Shown here in pieces: positions 25,597 through 34,361 of a stretch of DNA of 64,000 nt (positions are counted from its first letter, which is position 1; each line of letters starts with the position of its first letter). Location of the stretch: the NCBI RefSeq assembly GCF_900240285.1, contig NZ_OESS01000003.1, forward strand, positions 682,001 to 746,000, written 5' to 3'. Both the position numbers and the translations under genes were made by a program. The notes under the pieces are model-generated. The model had not been told where the DNA came from. It did no database searches and saw only the letters and a list, made by a program, of their open reading frames with translations. Source of the DNA: Halobacillus sp. Marseille-P3879. Lineage in GTDB: Bacteria > Bacillota > Bacilli > Bacillales > Halobacillaceae.

Positions 25597-26058
25597 ATTC
25601 GATACCATTATATACTTTTGATCATAGGTTTGACGATTCTAAGTGCTTGTGGAAACGGAGCAGATCAAGTCGATATTGATAGTGCTCAGCTGTCGGATAC
25701 GCTTTATATTCAAAAGGTAGAAGATAGTAAAACAAAGGAAGAACAGACAACAACAAGACAAGATGAAGAAACGAAGGAAGAACTGTTGGATATTATAAGT
25801 GGAATGGAGATAAAAGAAGCCGATGAAAAAGAAATGAGAGACAAGATGGATGCTCAAACTGCGTATACTTACAGCTTTTCAGATGAGGGAGAACTGGCAG
25901 CGGGCACTGAGTCTGATTTCAGCTTTGCTGTTTTAGAAGATGGTACGTTTTTACTTCCAGAAAATGAAGAAAGCTCTGGTACCTTAAGTTATCAATCTGT
26001 TGAGAAGCATCCAGATTTATTAAATGAAATTAATCATCTGGCAGATATTAGTTTTTAG
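25597..26058 (+). CDS. Lipoprotein, unknown, apparent ATT start
   Basis: A small acidic lipoprotein. Read from ATT at 25597 the N-terminus is (M)RYHYILLIIGLTILSAC-G: a basic start, a hydrophobic core and the lipobox LSAC. Starting at the TTG at 25618 would leave only ten residues before the Cys and no positive charge, too short for a signal peptide. CAGGT lies 6 bases before the ATT, a weak ribosome site. The mature part (about 135 residues) is very rich in Glu, Asp, Lys and Gln and has no recognised domain. It is 28 bases upstream of eutH and may be co-transcribed. Confidence 0.55.
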   Translation: MRYHYILLIIGLTILSACGNGADQVDIDSAQLSDTLYIQKVEDSKTKEEQTTTRQDEETKEELLDIISGMEIKEADEKEMRDKMDAQTAYTYSFSDEGELAAGTESDFSFAVLEDGTFLLPENEESSGTLSYQSVEKHPDLLNEINHLADISF

Positions 26059-26086
26059 TTTCTGATGGGGATGGGGAGCGGTGTCT

Positions 26087-27178
26087 ATGTGGATCAATGA
26101 TACGATTTTAATTCTTATGACCGTGTTTATGGCAGCAGGAGCTGTGGACTATACCTTTTTTAACAACCGCTTCCGTCTGGGAGACCGTTTTCATGAGGCT
26201 TTTCAAATGATGGGCCCTCTTGCCTTAGCTATGGTCGGAATTATATCGCTGGCACCAGTGATTTCGCACATGCTCTCACCTGTTGTTAGCCCTTTATTTG
26301 AATCGATCGGCGTTGATCCTGCTATGTTCGCTTCAATGCTGCTGGCTATCGATATGGGAGCCTACCCGCTTTCAGAAGCACTTGCGGCAAGTGATGATGC
26401 TGCCATCTTTTCATGGGCATTTTTAGGAACGATGATGGGGCCGACATTAGTGTTCACTATACCAATTGCGCTAACGATTATTCAAGAAAGCGATCAGCGC
26501 TATTTTGCGCGAGGTATATTAATTGGCATCTTAACGATTCCTGCCGGCTGTTTGATAGGTGGAGCTCTTGCAGGATATGAATTTCTCTGGATGCTTCGGA
26601 ATCTTCTCCCTGCTGTTATTGTAGCTGTTCTCGTAGGTATTGGTCTTTGGAAGTTTACTACTTTAACCATAATGCTCTTCTCTAAATTCGGCAGAGGAAT
26701 TGAAGTAACAGTCATATTCGGATTAGTGGCTATCATCATTGAGACGTTAACCGATACGACAATTATTCCTGGTATGGCTCCTTTAAATGAAGGAGTTGAG
26801 ATTGTCGGCACCATTACGGTTACTCTGGCAGGGGCCTATCCCTTAGTTGCTTTTATAAATCAAAAAGGGGAGAAGCTGTGGGAAAGTTTAAGTCCTAGAT
26901 TAGGGATCAATTCCGTCGCAATGACAGGATTTATTGCATCATTAGCCCACCATCTTCCTATGTTTGCTACGATGAAAGACATGAACCCTAAAGGAAAAGT
27001 TATGAATGCTGCGTTTGCAGTCAGCGGGGCATTTGCTTTTGGCAGTCATATCGGGTTTGTAGCCGGAGTGGAAAAAGAAATGATGGTTGCTGTTATGGCA
27101 GGAAAACTCAGTGCAGGAATAGCAGCCGTCTTTATTGCTTATGTGACCGCTGACAGTCTCGGAGATGAGAAGGCGTGA
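26087..27178 (+). CDS. eutH: EutH-family ethanolamine transporter
   Basis: A 363-residue membrane protein of the EutH family with about eleven helices. Typical segments: AAGAVDYTFFNNRFRLGDRF, MGPLALAMVGIISLAPV, LAIDMGAYPLSEALA, GTMMGPTLVFTIPIAL and the Gly-rich ILTIPAGCLIGGALAGY. EutH moves ethanolamine across the membrane. No other eut genes (ammonia lyase, shell proteins, sensor kinase) are in the window, so this is an orphan; it may scavenge ethanolamine or carry another amine. GGGGAG stands 8 bases before the ATG at 26087; a GTG two codons earlier is less likely. Confidence 0.85.
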   Translation: MWINDTILILMTVFMAAGAVDYTFFNNRFRLGDRFHEAFQMMGPLALAMVGIISLAPVISHMLSPVVSPLFESIGVDPAMFASMLLAIDMGAYPLSEALAASDDAAIFSWAFLGTMMGPTLVFTIPIALTIIQESDQRYFARGILIGILTIPAGCLIGGALAGYEFLWMLRNLLPAVIVAVLVGIGLWKFTTLTIMLFSKFGRGIEVTVIFGLVAIIIETLTDTTIIPGMAPLNEGVEIVGTITVTLAGAYPLVAFINQKGEKLWESLSPRLGINSVAMTGFIASLAHHLPMFATMKDMNPKGKVMNAAFAVSGAFAFGSHIGFVAGVEKEMMVAVMAGKLSAGIAAVFIAYVTADSLGDEKA

Positions 27179-27247
27179 GCGCTTTTCTTCAATCCTGTCT
27201 CTTCATCTATTATACTTAGTTTATAATATGATAAAGGAGTTTTTCAT

Positions 27248-27901
27248 ATGAAGACGGCTATGAAGGAACGCTACAATGAGTACTTGCAAAAGTTTAAAGA
27301 AGCGACACCTCAAGAAATTCAGAACAAAATGAAAAACGCCATTGATGAATTAAAAAGCTCGGATGATGGAGAAGGATTGAAAGAAGGGGACAAGGCTCCG
27401 GACTTCTCACTTCCTGATCCTAATGGAAATCAAGTAAAGCTATCAAACCAGCTCGATCTAGGACCGGTTATTTTAACGTTTTATCGTGGAGGATGGTGCC
27501 CTTACTGTAACATGGAGTTGAGGGAGTACCAACAGATTTTAGATGAGATTCACAATAATGGGGGAGAGTTGATTGCCATTAGTCCCCAGACACCGGATTA
27601 TTCACTTAGTACAGCGCAGAAAAATGAACTGAAATTTCGTGTGTTAAGTGATGTCGGCAATGAGGTGGCGCGTAAGTATCAACTCGTTTATCCAGTACCA
27701 GATTATCTTGCTGACATTTATAAAGAAAAAGGATTAGACGTCGATTTGCATAACGGAGATGAATCGTGGGAGCTTCCTGTTGCGGCTACTTACGTCATTG
27801 ATCGGGATGGAACCATTATCTATGAATATACGAAAGCTGATTACAAAGATCGGGCTGAGCCTTCGGAAGTATTAGAAGTATTAAAGAAAATATCTAAGTG
27901 A
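27248..27901 (+). CDS. AhpC/TSA-type peroxiredoxin-like protein
   Basis: A 217-residue thioredoxin-fold protein. After a 40-residue helical lead the domain begins GDKAPDFSLPDPNGNQVKLS. The active site is WCPYC with Cys84 and Cys87, a CxxC rather than the classic TxxC peroxiredoxin site, preceded by FYRGG. VAATYVIDRDGTIIY is the usual late strand. It probably reduces peroxides or disulfides in the cytoplasm. AAAGGAG precedes the ATG. A terminator follows at 27937. Confidence 0.82.
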   Translation: MKTAMKERYNEYLQKFKEATPQEIQNKMKNAIDELKSSDDGEGLKEGDKAPDFSLPDPNGNQVKLSNQLDLGPVILTFYRGGWCPYCNMELREYQQILDEIHNNGGELIAISPQTPDYSLSTAQKNELKFRVLSDVGNEVARKYQLVYPVPDYLADIYKEKGLDVDLHNGDESWELPVAATYVIDRDGTIIYEYTKADYKDRAEPSEVLEVLKKISK

Positions 27902-27936
27902 TTATGTGACACACCCTGTTAAACGGGGTGGATCCA

Positions 27937-27976
27937 GCTTGTGGAGAATTCTTTGATTTCTCTGCAAGCATTTTTT
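27937..27976 (+). terminator. Terminator after the peroxiredoxin-like gene
   Basis: GCTTGTGGAGAA (27937-27948) pairs with TTTCTCTGCAAGC (27957-27969) with one mismatch, then ATTTTTT. Confidence 0.75.
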
Positions 27977-28236
27977 ATATAGTTTGTTAAGATACTGCTG
28001 TTTTTCCGTAGTTGTGACCGTGGGACCCTCTGTGATAGGAAAATGAACGGAACAAAATGGGAATACTGATATTTTACATATCCAACAAGCGGTGCGAAGT
28101 CAAGGCAGCAGGACTGTAAGCACGGTTCCTGGTTAGAAGGAGCTCTACACCATGTTCGTTTCTGTAAAAAAAGTGGAGAGACGTTTTCACACCCGTTCAA
28201 AAGCGGCAATAAATAAGAATAAAGAGGGATAAATCG
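27977..28236. other. Intergenic region without recognised features
   Basis: About 260 bases before the DMT transporter. Moderately GC-rich in the middle, with no credible open frame and no clear hairpin. A short Shine-Dalgarno (AAAGAGGGA) belongs to the next gene. Confidence 0.45.
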
Positions 28237-29133
28237 ATGAAATTATATAGCGCTTTAATAGGTTTAAGTTTGATATGGGGATTGTCCTTCGTATTTATTA
28301 AATGGCTTTTGGATCCAGTAGGAATCTGGGGCACTGTATTTTTCAGGTGTTTAGCCGGGGCACTGGTATTGCTACCGGTTTTATATCTTAAACGAAAAGA
28401 AATAAAAGGACGAATTCCCTGGAAAGCTTTATTGTTTGTAGGTATATTTAATGCTGGGCTGCCCTGGGGAATGATTGCGTGGAGTGAAACGGAAATCCAC
28501 AGCAGTACGGCAGCAGTAATGAATGCTTTGACTCCGATATGTACAGGCCTCGTTGGCTTTATGTTTTTTTCCATTGTATTGAAACGAAGACAATGGCTCG
28601 GTATTTTGCTGGGCTTTGTCGGTATATTAGTATTAATGGATTTCAATGTGTTTGAATTATTTAACGAAAGCTTTATTGGGATCGGGACGATGATTATGGC
28701 TTCAATTTCTTATGGATTTGCTTCTCAGTTCTCGAAAAAGCATTTACAGGAAACTTCTATTCTGCTCATTACAACTTGCTCATTGCTGGTAGCTTCCGCA
28801 TTTGGTTTCGCAGGCATGGTAGTTACAGGGTCAATTGCAACTTTTGAATTTGAAGTAATGACCCAGCCTGGAGTATGGCTGTCCATTGTGGGTTTAGGTT
28901 GTTTTGGATCAGGTTTTGCTCATTTACTGTTTTATTATATGGTCAAGAACGGTAGTGCGGAATTCGCTACTTCTGTTACTTATATCATCCCAATTACTGC
29001 AATGGTATGGGGGTATGTGTTATTGGAAGAACCGATAACGAAAAATTTACTGCTGGGCTTATTGATTATTTTCAGCGGTGTTTATCTCGCTACGCGCAAG
29101 CCTCGCCAACAGGTGGCTTCAGCAGCTGCGTAA
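28237..29133 (+). CDS. DMT-superfamily (EamA) transporter
   Basis: A 298-residue membrane protein with ten predicted helices arranged as two EamA repeats. The first repeat begins LIGLSLIWGLSFVFIKWLL; the junction of repeats is near IGIGTMIMASISYGFASQFS; the second ends in TSVTYIIPITAMVWGYVLLEE, a highly typical segment. Such proteins export amino acids, metabolites or drugs; no substrate can be given. AAAGAGGG precedes the ATG. Monocistronic, converging on ykuK. Confidence 0.85.
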   Translation: MKLYSALIGLSLIWGLSFVFIKWLLDPVGIWGTVFFRCLAGALVLLPVLYLKRKEIKGRIPWKALLFVGIFNAGLPWGMIAWSETEIHSSTAAVMNALTPICTGLVGFMFFSIVLKRRQWLGILLGFVGILVLMDFNVFELFNESFIGIGTMIMASISYGFASQFSKKHLQETSILLITTCSLLVASAFGFAGMVVTGSIATFEFEVMTQPGVWLSIVGLGCFGSGFAHLLFYYMVKNGSAEFATSVTYIIPITAMVWGYVLLEEPITKNLLLGLLIIFSGVYLATRKPRQQVASAAA

Positions 29134-29137
29134 ACAA

Positions 29138-29659
29138 TTATTTCGTATATTTGTTAGCATAACTGCTCGCTGTTATGGATTCGGGTTTGATCTTTGGTTC
29201 AAAACCAAGAGACTCGATTCTGGCAACCATTTCATTAACATACGCTTTAGTTCTGTTTCTTTCTCCCGCTCCGATATCAATATGGCCTTCAATCGTGAAA
29301 CTGGCATTTTGATAAATGTTAGGGAGGACGATCTCAATTAATTGATCAATTTTTTCTTTAGTAAAAAGAGATGCCACCTCAACCGTGAGGCTGGTTTCAT
29401 AAGAGATTCTTTCATGAAGCACTCTCATCGTTCTCGGAATCACTTTTTTGTGGTAGCAGGCCCACGCTCCTTTCCCGACACGATGGATAACAATTCCGGT
29501 GATAAATAGAGTATGGTCGGAGTGAACCTGGGAATCTGTACCTAACATGAGTTTATATTGACCTGAAGGATCATCCTTCAGGAAAGTTTGGATGTGAGAA
29601 AATACTTCCTCGAAGCTCATTTTCGGAGAAGACAAATTCTGAAAAAACATCGGTTCCAT
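29138..29659 (-). CDS. ykuK: YkuK-family ribonuclease H-like protein
   Basis: A 173-residue protein of the YkuK (DUF458) family, predicted to have a ribonuclease H-like fold. LMLGTDSQVHSDHTLFITG near residue 38 contains the acidic start of such a fold, and IEGHIDIGAGERNRTKAYVN is the second family block. Length matches B. subtilis YkuK (172). Function is unproven. GAGGAACC precedes the ATG. Confidence 0.85.
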   Translation of the reverse strand: MEPMFFQNLSSPKMSFEEVFSHIQTFLKDDPSGQYKLMLGTDSQVHSDHTLFITGIVIHRVGKGAWACYHKKVIPRTMRVLHERISYETSLTVEVASLFTKEKIDQLIEIVLPNIYQNASFTIEGHIDIGAGERNRTKAYVNEMVARIESLGFEPKIKPESITASSYANKYTK

Positions 29660-29745
29660 TTTTGGTTCCTCTTTTCAATCAGGGATCATACATCCTGTTT
29701 TTACTATCCTATTCATGTTTTACTATTCCCGTGTTTTCCAAAATT

Positions 29746-29774
29746 AAAAAAGACGGCCAGAGCCGTCTTTTTAA
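29746..29774. terminator. Bidirectional terminator
   Basis: AAAAAAGACGGC and GCCGTCTTTTT arms around a 4-base loop at the 3' end of the small membrane gene. Confidence 0.85.
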
Positions 29775-30007
29775 AAAATAAATATCCATATGAGCAGAAT
29801 GGTAATAACAAAGGTTATGGTATAAATCGTCGTCAATAAGCGTATGCTTGAATCTTTAACGGGACGTTCTGCCTTTAAGCGGGTTAAATCGGCTTCCGGC
29901 GTGTCATCCTCTTTTTCTCGTTTAGTCATTTCTCTGGCGATTTGAACTGTTCCAATGCCGGCAATAATACATACCGCTATAATGATTACATAATAAATAG
30001 GATACAT
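29771..30007 (-). CDS. Small two-helix membrane protein, unknown
   Basis: A 78-residue protein: an N-terminal helix (YYVIIIAVCIIAGIGTV), a charged cytoplasmic loop with REMTKREKEDD and KAERPVKDSS, and a C-terminal helix (YTITFVITILLIWIFIF). AGGGGGG lies upstream of the ATG and a terminator closes it, so it is a real gene. No family recognised. It may be co-transcribed with the exporter upstream on the same strand (64-base gap). Confidence 0.65.
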   Translation of the reverse strand: MYPIYYVIIIAVCIIAGIGTVQIAREMTKREKEDDTPEADLTRLKAERPVKDSSIRLLTTIYTITFVITILLIWIFIF

Positions 30008-30071
30008 AACAACCGCCCCCCCTGTTTATATGCTGTATTAATTAAATTTTACCAAGTGATATAGAAAAAAA

Positions 30072-31547
30072 CTAGGAAGTTGTTTCGTTAGATAGATCTA
30101 CAGGCCGTGCTCTTTTAACAAAAAGAGAAAGAACAAAACCTGCTAGAGCTACGGCAAAGGCCACGAAATAGACGAGCTCCACCCCTAAGACCATTGCCTG
30201 GGTTACTGCCTGTTCGGATCCTGGATCAGCCATTTGATTCAAGGCACTCTCTTCCCTGGTAGTTAAAATGCTGATAAACACTGAAACGCCAATGGCTCCT
30301 GCTACAGGCTGTAACGTATTCATAATGGCTGTACCATGAGGGTAGAGACGTTTGGGCAGCTGGTTAAGCCCGTTCGTTTGAGCAGGCATCATAATTGCCG
30401 ATACAGATAACATTAACAGAATATAACTGATAATTATGACATAGACAGGCGTATGCTCACTTACTTGACTGAGGGAGAACATAGTGGCCGTCAGTACTGC
30501 GGCTGCCGGAATTATTAGTTTCCTTGGGCCGAATTTGTCAAAAAGTTTCCCCATTACAGGGGACATCAAGCCATTCAGCAATGCACCAGGAAGTAATATA
30601 AGCCCGGCCGCTGCTGCGGTCAATCCTAATGGCCCCTGCATAAACATAGGCAAAATAATTTCTGAAGAGAACATAGACATCATGACGATGAGAAACATAA
30701 AAAGAGCGATGGAGTACATCGGGTATTTAAATACCCTTACGTCCAGCAGAGGTTCGTCAAGCTTTAACTGTCGAAGGGTAAAAACAATTAAAGATGCTGC
30801 TCCGGCTACAATAAAGCTATATACCTGAGGTTCCATAAAGCCAGCTTCCCCTTCTCCTGCAAAGCTGAATCCCAGGACAATCCCGCCGAATCCTATCGTG
30901 GACAGAATAATAGACAGGATATCAGCTTTAGGTTTTGTTACTTCACCGACATTTCGTAAATATTTATAAGCGAAAAGAATGGAGAAGAGAGCAAATGGTA
31001 TGACGGTGATGAATAAGTATCTCCAGCCTAAATGCTCCACTATAATTCCTGACAGTGTTGGACCGATAGCAGGTGCAAACATAATAACCAATCCGATCAT
31101 CCCCATGATGGCCCCGCGCCGCTCCGGCGGAAAGATAAGCAAAAAGGTATTGAAAATGATAGGGATTAGCAAACCAGTACCAATGGCCTGGATAAGCCTT
31201 CCTGTCAGAAGGACAGCAAATGTTGGAGCAAGTGCACAAATTAATGTGCCGATTGTGAAAACAGTCATCGTCCCTATAAACATTTGTCTCGTGGTGAATG
31301 TCTGCAGCATAAACGCAGAAACAGGAATTAAGATCCCCATAATTAACATAAAACCTGTAACCATCCATTGTACGGTTGGACGATCGATTGTGAAGACCTC
31401 CATTAGAGACGTCAATGCAATGTTTAATAAAGTTTCATTCAGTATGGCGAAAAAAGCCCCAATAATGAGAGAGAACATTACAGGCTTTACACTAAAATCA
31501 GGATCATCAGCTAAAAATTCATATTCGTTTGATTCATTTCCTTCCAT
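30072..31547 (-). CDS. DHA2-family MFS multidrug exporter
   Basis: A 491-residue major facilitator of the 14-helix DHA2 (EmrB/QacA) type. Motif A-like and motif C segments can be seen: IQAIGTGLLIPIIFNTFLL, RRGAIMGMIGLVIMFAPAIG with the antiporter Gly/Pro, and a second-half motif GKLFDKFGPRKLIIP. PTVQWMVTGFMLIMGILIP is the typical first motif. It exports drugs or toxic cations using the proton gradient. AAGGAG precedes the ATG. No regulator lies beside it. Confidence 0.88.
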   Translation of the reverse strand: MEGNESNEYEFLADDPDFSVKPVMFSLIIGAFFAILNETLLNIALTSLMEVFTIDRPTVQWMVTGFMLIMGILIPVSAFMLQTFTTRQMFIGTMTVFTIGTLICALAPTFAVLLTGRLIQAIGTGLLIPIIFNTFLLIFPPERRGAIMGMIGLVIMFAPAIGPTLSGIIVEHLGWRYLFITVIPFALFSILFAYKYLRNVGEVTKPKADILSIILSTIGFGGIVLGFSFAGEGEAGFMEPQVYSFIVAGAASLIVFTLRQLKLDEPLLDVRVFKYPMYSIALFMFLIVMMSMFSSEIILPMFMQGPLGLTAAAAGLILLPGALLNGLMSPVMGKLFDKFGPRKLIIPAAAVLTATMFSLSQVSEHTPVYVIIISYILLMLSVSAIMMPAQTNGLNQLPKRLYPHGTAIMNTLQPVAGAIGVSVFISILTTREESALNQMADPGSEQAVTQAMVLGVELVYFVAFAVALAGFVLSLFVKRARPVDLSNETTS

Positions 31548-31683
31548 ATATAATCTCCTTTTTTATATAACTTCACAATAGACTATTATATAGGAAAGAA
31601 GGGATCGATATGAGGTTTTTGCTCAATTAATTATAAAAATGACGGAACCTTAATAGAATCGATGCATCACTGACCGTAATGGC

Positions 31684-33366
31684 TCACATCTGATTTGGAG
31701 CTTCGATGCCTAGTAGTTGTAATCCCTCTTTAAGAATAATAGAGAAACCGTATACCAGCGTTAACTTAGCTTGCTGCTGGTCATCTCCTAGAATCTTTGA
31801 CTTGCTATAATACTGGTTGAAAGCACGTGCCGCCTCAAGCAGGTATTTAGCTACTTTACTCGGATCGTAATCTCTATACGCTTGTTCTATAACGTTTGGG
31901 AATGTACGCAAGTGCTTAATAAGCGACCAGGAATCAGGATCATTAAGATTAGCTTCAGCCTGCTCAGCAACAAAAGCTCCTTTTTCAAGTATTGATCCTG
32001 CCCGTACATAGGAATACTGTAAATAAGGCCCCGTATTACCTTCGAATGTCAGCATGTCTTTTAGTGAAAATTCAACATCATTCTGACGGTCATGCTTTAA
32101 ATCGTGAAAAATAACTGCTCCAACCCCGACTTGGTGTGCCACATCTTCTTTATTTTCTAAATGTGGGTTTTTCTCTTCTATATTTAATCGAGCATGCCGT
32201 ATAGCATCCTTTAACACTTCTTCTAATAAAATTGTTTTTCCTCTGCGCGTAGACATCTTAGATCCATCCTGAAGCATCATACCGAATGAGATATGCTTAA
32301 TGTTCTGGGCCCAGGGCAGCTGAAGCTTGCGGAGAACATGCTTTATTTGCTGAAAATGGAGCGACTGTTCATGTCCGACTACATAAAGAGCTTCATCAAA
32401 TGTGTAATTTTGATAGCGATCAATGGCTGCTGTCAAATCACGAGTAGCATAAATAGTGGTACCATCACTTTTTTTAATTAAACAAGGGGGTAGTCCTTCC
32501 TTATCAAGACGAACAACTTGAGCTCCCTCAGATTCCTCAAGCAGTTTGTGGTCCTTCAATAAATCAACTGTTGACTCCATTTTATCGTTATAATAGGCTT
32601 CTCCGCGGGTAAGATCAAATTCTATTCCGAGAAGCTGGTAAATCTTATCAAATTCTTTTATGGAAACGTCTTTAAACCACTTCCACAACTTCACCGCTTC
32701 TTCATTCTGCTCCTCAAGCTTTTTAAACCAGGCACGGCCTTCTCCTGTTAAACTTGGGGAGTGGCTGGTTTGTTCATGAAACGCTACATAGAGCTTATTA
32801 AGTTCAGCTATGGGATTTGCTCGTATTCGTTCATCGTCTCCCCATTTTTGGTAAGCAGCCAGCAGCTTACCGAACTGAGTACCATAGTCTCCGATGTAGT
32901 TGATCTTAACTGTTTTAAACCCGCAACGTTCAGCGAGGTTAGCAATAGCATTACCGATGACAGTGGAACGGAGGTGCCCCATTGAAAAAGGTTTCGCAAT
33001 ATTAGGAGCCGAAAGGTCAAGGACCACTGTTTTTCCTTCCCCAAAAGAGTGTTTACCGTAACTCTCTCCTTCGGTAATCATTTGCTTAATTGTATGTTCA
33101 GTTATAAATGCTTTGTTAAGAAAGATATTGATATATCCATTCACAGGTTGAACTTTCTCAAATAAATCATGTTTCAACTGAGGAGCAAGTTCGCTCGCCA
33201 ATTCATGAGGCGCCCTGCGCAAGGAGGGTGAGAGCTTAAAACAAGGGAACGCCAGGTCACCCATTTTTTCATTCTTAGGAACTTCAATATTGGCATAAAT
33301 CCAATCCCTGCTGAATTCTTCTCCTAGTATGTGGGATAACTGAAGGGCCAGTACGTGTTTCTCCAT
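31684..33366 (-). CDS. argS: Arginyl-tRNA synthetase
   Basis: A 560-residue class I synthetase that charges tRNA-Arg. The HIGH-type motif is APNIAKPFSMGHLRST (about residues 120-135), and a KMSK-type motif reads SKMSTRRGKTI. The N-terminal additional domain and the C-terminal DALR anticodon-binding domain (NTGPYLQYSYVRA and after) are present. AAGGAGG precedes the ATG. Expression is controlled by a T-box leader directly upstream, so uncharged tRNA-Arg raises synthesis. Confidence 0.95.
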   Translation of the reverse strand: MEKHVLALQLSHILGEEFSRDWIYANIEVPKNEKMGDLAFPCFKLSPSLRRAPHELASELAPQLKHDLFEKVQPVNGYINIFLNKAFITEHTIKQMITEGESYGKHSFGEGKTVVLDLSAPNIAKPFSMGHLRSTVIGNAIANLAERCGFKTVKINYIGDYGTQFGKLLAAYQKWGDDERIRANPIAELNKLYVAFHEQTSHSPSLTGEGRAWFKKLEEQNEEAVKLWKWFKDVSIKEFDKIYQLLGIEFDLTRGEAYYNDKMESTVDLLKDHKLLEESEGAQVVRLDKEGLPPCLIKKSDGTTIYATRDLTAAIDRYQNYTFDEALYVVGHEQSLHFQQIKHVLRKLQLPWAQNIKHISFGMMLQDGSKMSTRRGKTILLEEVLKDAIRHARLNIEEKNPHLENKEDVAHQVGVGAVIFHDLKHDRQNDVEFSLKDMLTFEGNTGPYLQYSYVRAGSILEKGAFVAEQAEANLNDPDSWSLIKHLRTFPNVIEQAYRDYDPSKVAKYLLEAARAFNQYYSKSKILGDDQQQAKLTLVYGFSIILKEGLQLLGIEAPNQM

Positions 33367-33383
33367 TTGATTACCTCCTTAAA

Positions 33384-33620
33384 TAAAAAAACACCTCATC
33401 TCTTTAGAAGAGACGAGGTGTTTGCCCGCGGTACCACTCTAATAGCTGAACGATTTGTCGTTCACCACTTGAAATTTGTAACGGGGTGCTCCCCGGCCGC
33501 ATCCTACTCTTGGTTCAGAAGGGCATCTTAAAAGTCCGGTTCACTTTATGACGGATGTCAGGCTTTCACCAACCCTGACTCGCTTTGAACCAGTCAATAA
33601 AGCTACTCTCTTTTTCATAG
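33384..33620 (-). promoter_or_regulatory. T-box leader of argS
   Basis: On the minus strand the leader carries a stem I with a GGTGAAAG distal loop, then the T-box core TGGTACCGCGG (33429-33439), then a terminator formed by ACACCTCGTCTCTT and its partner AAGAGATGAGGTGT ending in T residues (33385-33422). In stem I the segment GAACCGGAC places CGG, an arginine codon (33536-33538), where the specifier triplet is expected; that assignment is tentative. Uncharged tRNA-Arg binding would favour the antiterminator. Confidence 0.92.
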
Positions 33621-33638
33621 AATTTATGTATTGAAAAG

Positions 33639-33667
33639 ATTATAGCGGAGAAAGGAAGGGAATGCAA
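33639..33667 (-). promoter_or_regulatory. Sigma-A promoter of the argS T-box leader
   Basis: On the minus strand TTGCAT, a 17-base spacer, and TATAAT. The -10 is perfect and the expected start (about 33632) lies at the beginning of the leader. Confidence 0.75.
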
Positions 33668-33725
33668 CACCCTTTATGAATAGATAAGGACATTCGAGTG
33701 AGAATATGCGTAAGGAGGGATAATC

Positions 33726-34343
33726 TTGGAATGGGACTGGATATGGAAATCCATACTAATCATCTTCATCGGTACGTTTATTCTAAGGATTGCAGGGAGA
33801 AAGTCTATATCCCAAATGACACTTGCTCAGACTGTTATTATGATAGCCATAGGGTCACTTCTCATACAACCAGTTGCTGGCAAGAACATCTGGGTTACCT
33901 TCGGGGTCGGAGCTTTGTTAGTACTTTCTTTAATTGTGATGGAATTCACCCAGCTAAAATTGAATTTGTTTGAGAAGCTGTTCACCGGACAATCGATTTC
34001 TATCATAGAAAACGGCCAGTTAAATAAAGGCAATTTAAAAAAGCTGCGTTTTACAGTAGACCAACTGGAAATGAAGCTGCGCCAGCAGAACGTTTCTACA
34101 ATGGCTGACGTGAAATCTGCTACTTTAGAGCCAAATGGCCAAATTGGGTATGAGTTAAAAGAAGATAGCAAGCCGGCTACAAAAAAAGATTTACAGCGGT
34201 TGGAGCAGGAAATTATTTCTTTAAAAGAGGCATTGGGGTCAAACAAAGCGCTGCCTTCCACTTTTCCTTCAAATGAGGAAAATATTTTTGATGAAGTAGC
34301 TAAAAAGGCTCATCAAAATGCGCCGCCAAAAGAGCTTGAATAA
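33726..34343 (+). CDS. DUF421-family membrane protein
   Basis: A 205-residue protein of the DUF421 (YetF/YdfR-like) family. Three N-terminal helices (WIWKSILIIFIGTFILRI, TLAQTVIMIAIGSLLIQ, VTFGVGALLVLSLIVMEF) precede the cytoplasmic domain, in which RIAGRKSISQMT and the ENGQLNKGNLKKLR region are diagnostic. The C-terminal tail is hydrophilic. Function unknown; some homologues are spore-membrane proteins. The start is TTG, with AAGGAGG 7 bases upstream. Confidence 0.8.
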   Translation: MEWDWIWKSILIIFIGTFILRIAGRKSISQMTLAQTVIMIAIGSLLIQPVAGKNIWVTFGVGALLVLSLIVMEFTQLKLNLFEKLFTGQSISIIENGQLNKGNLKKLRFTVDQLEMKLRQQNVSTMADVKSATLEPNGQIGYELKEDSKPATKKDLQRLEQEIISLKEALGSNKALPSTFPSNEENIFDEVAKKAHQNAPPKELE

Positions 34344-34361
34344 AAGAGAAAGGTTCAGCTT

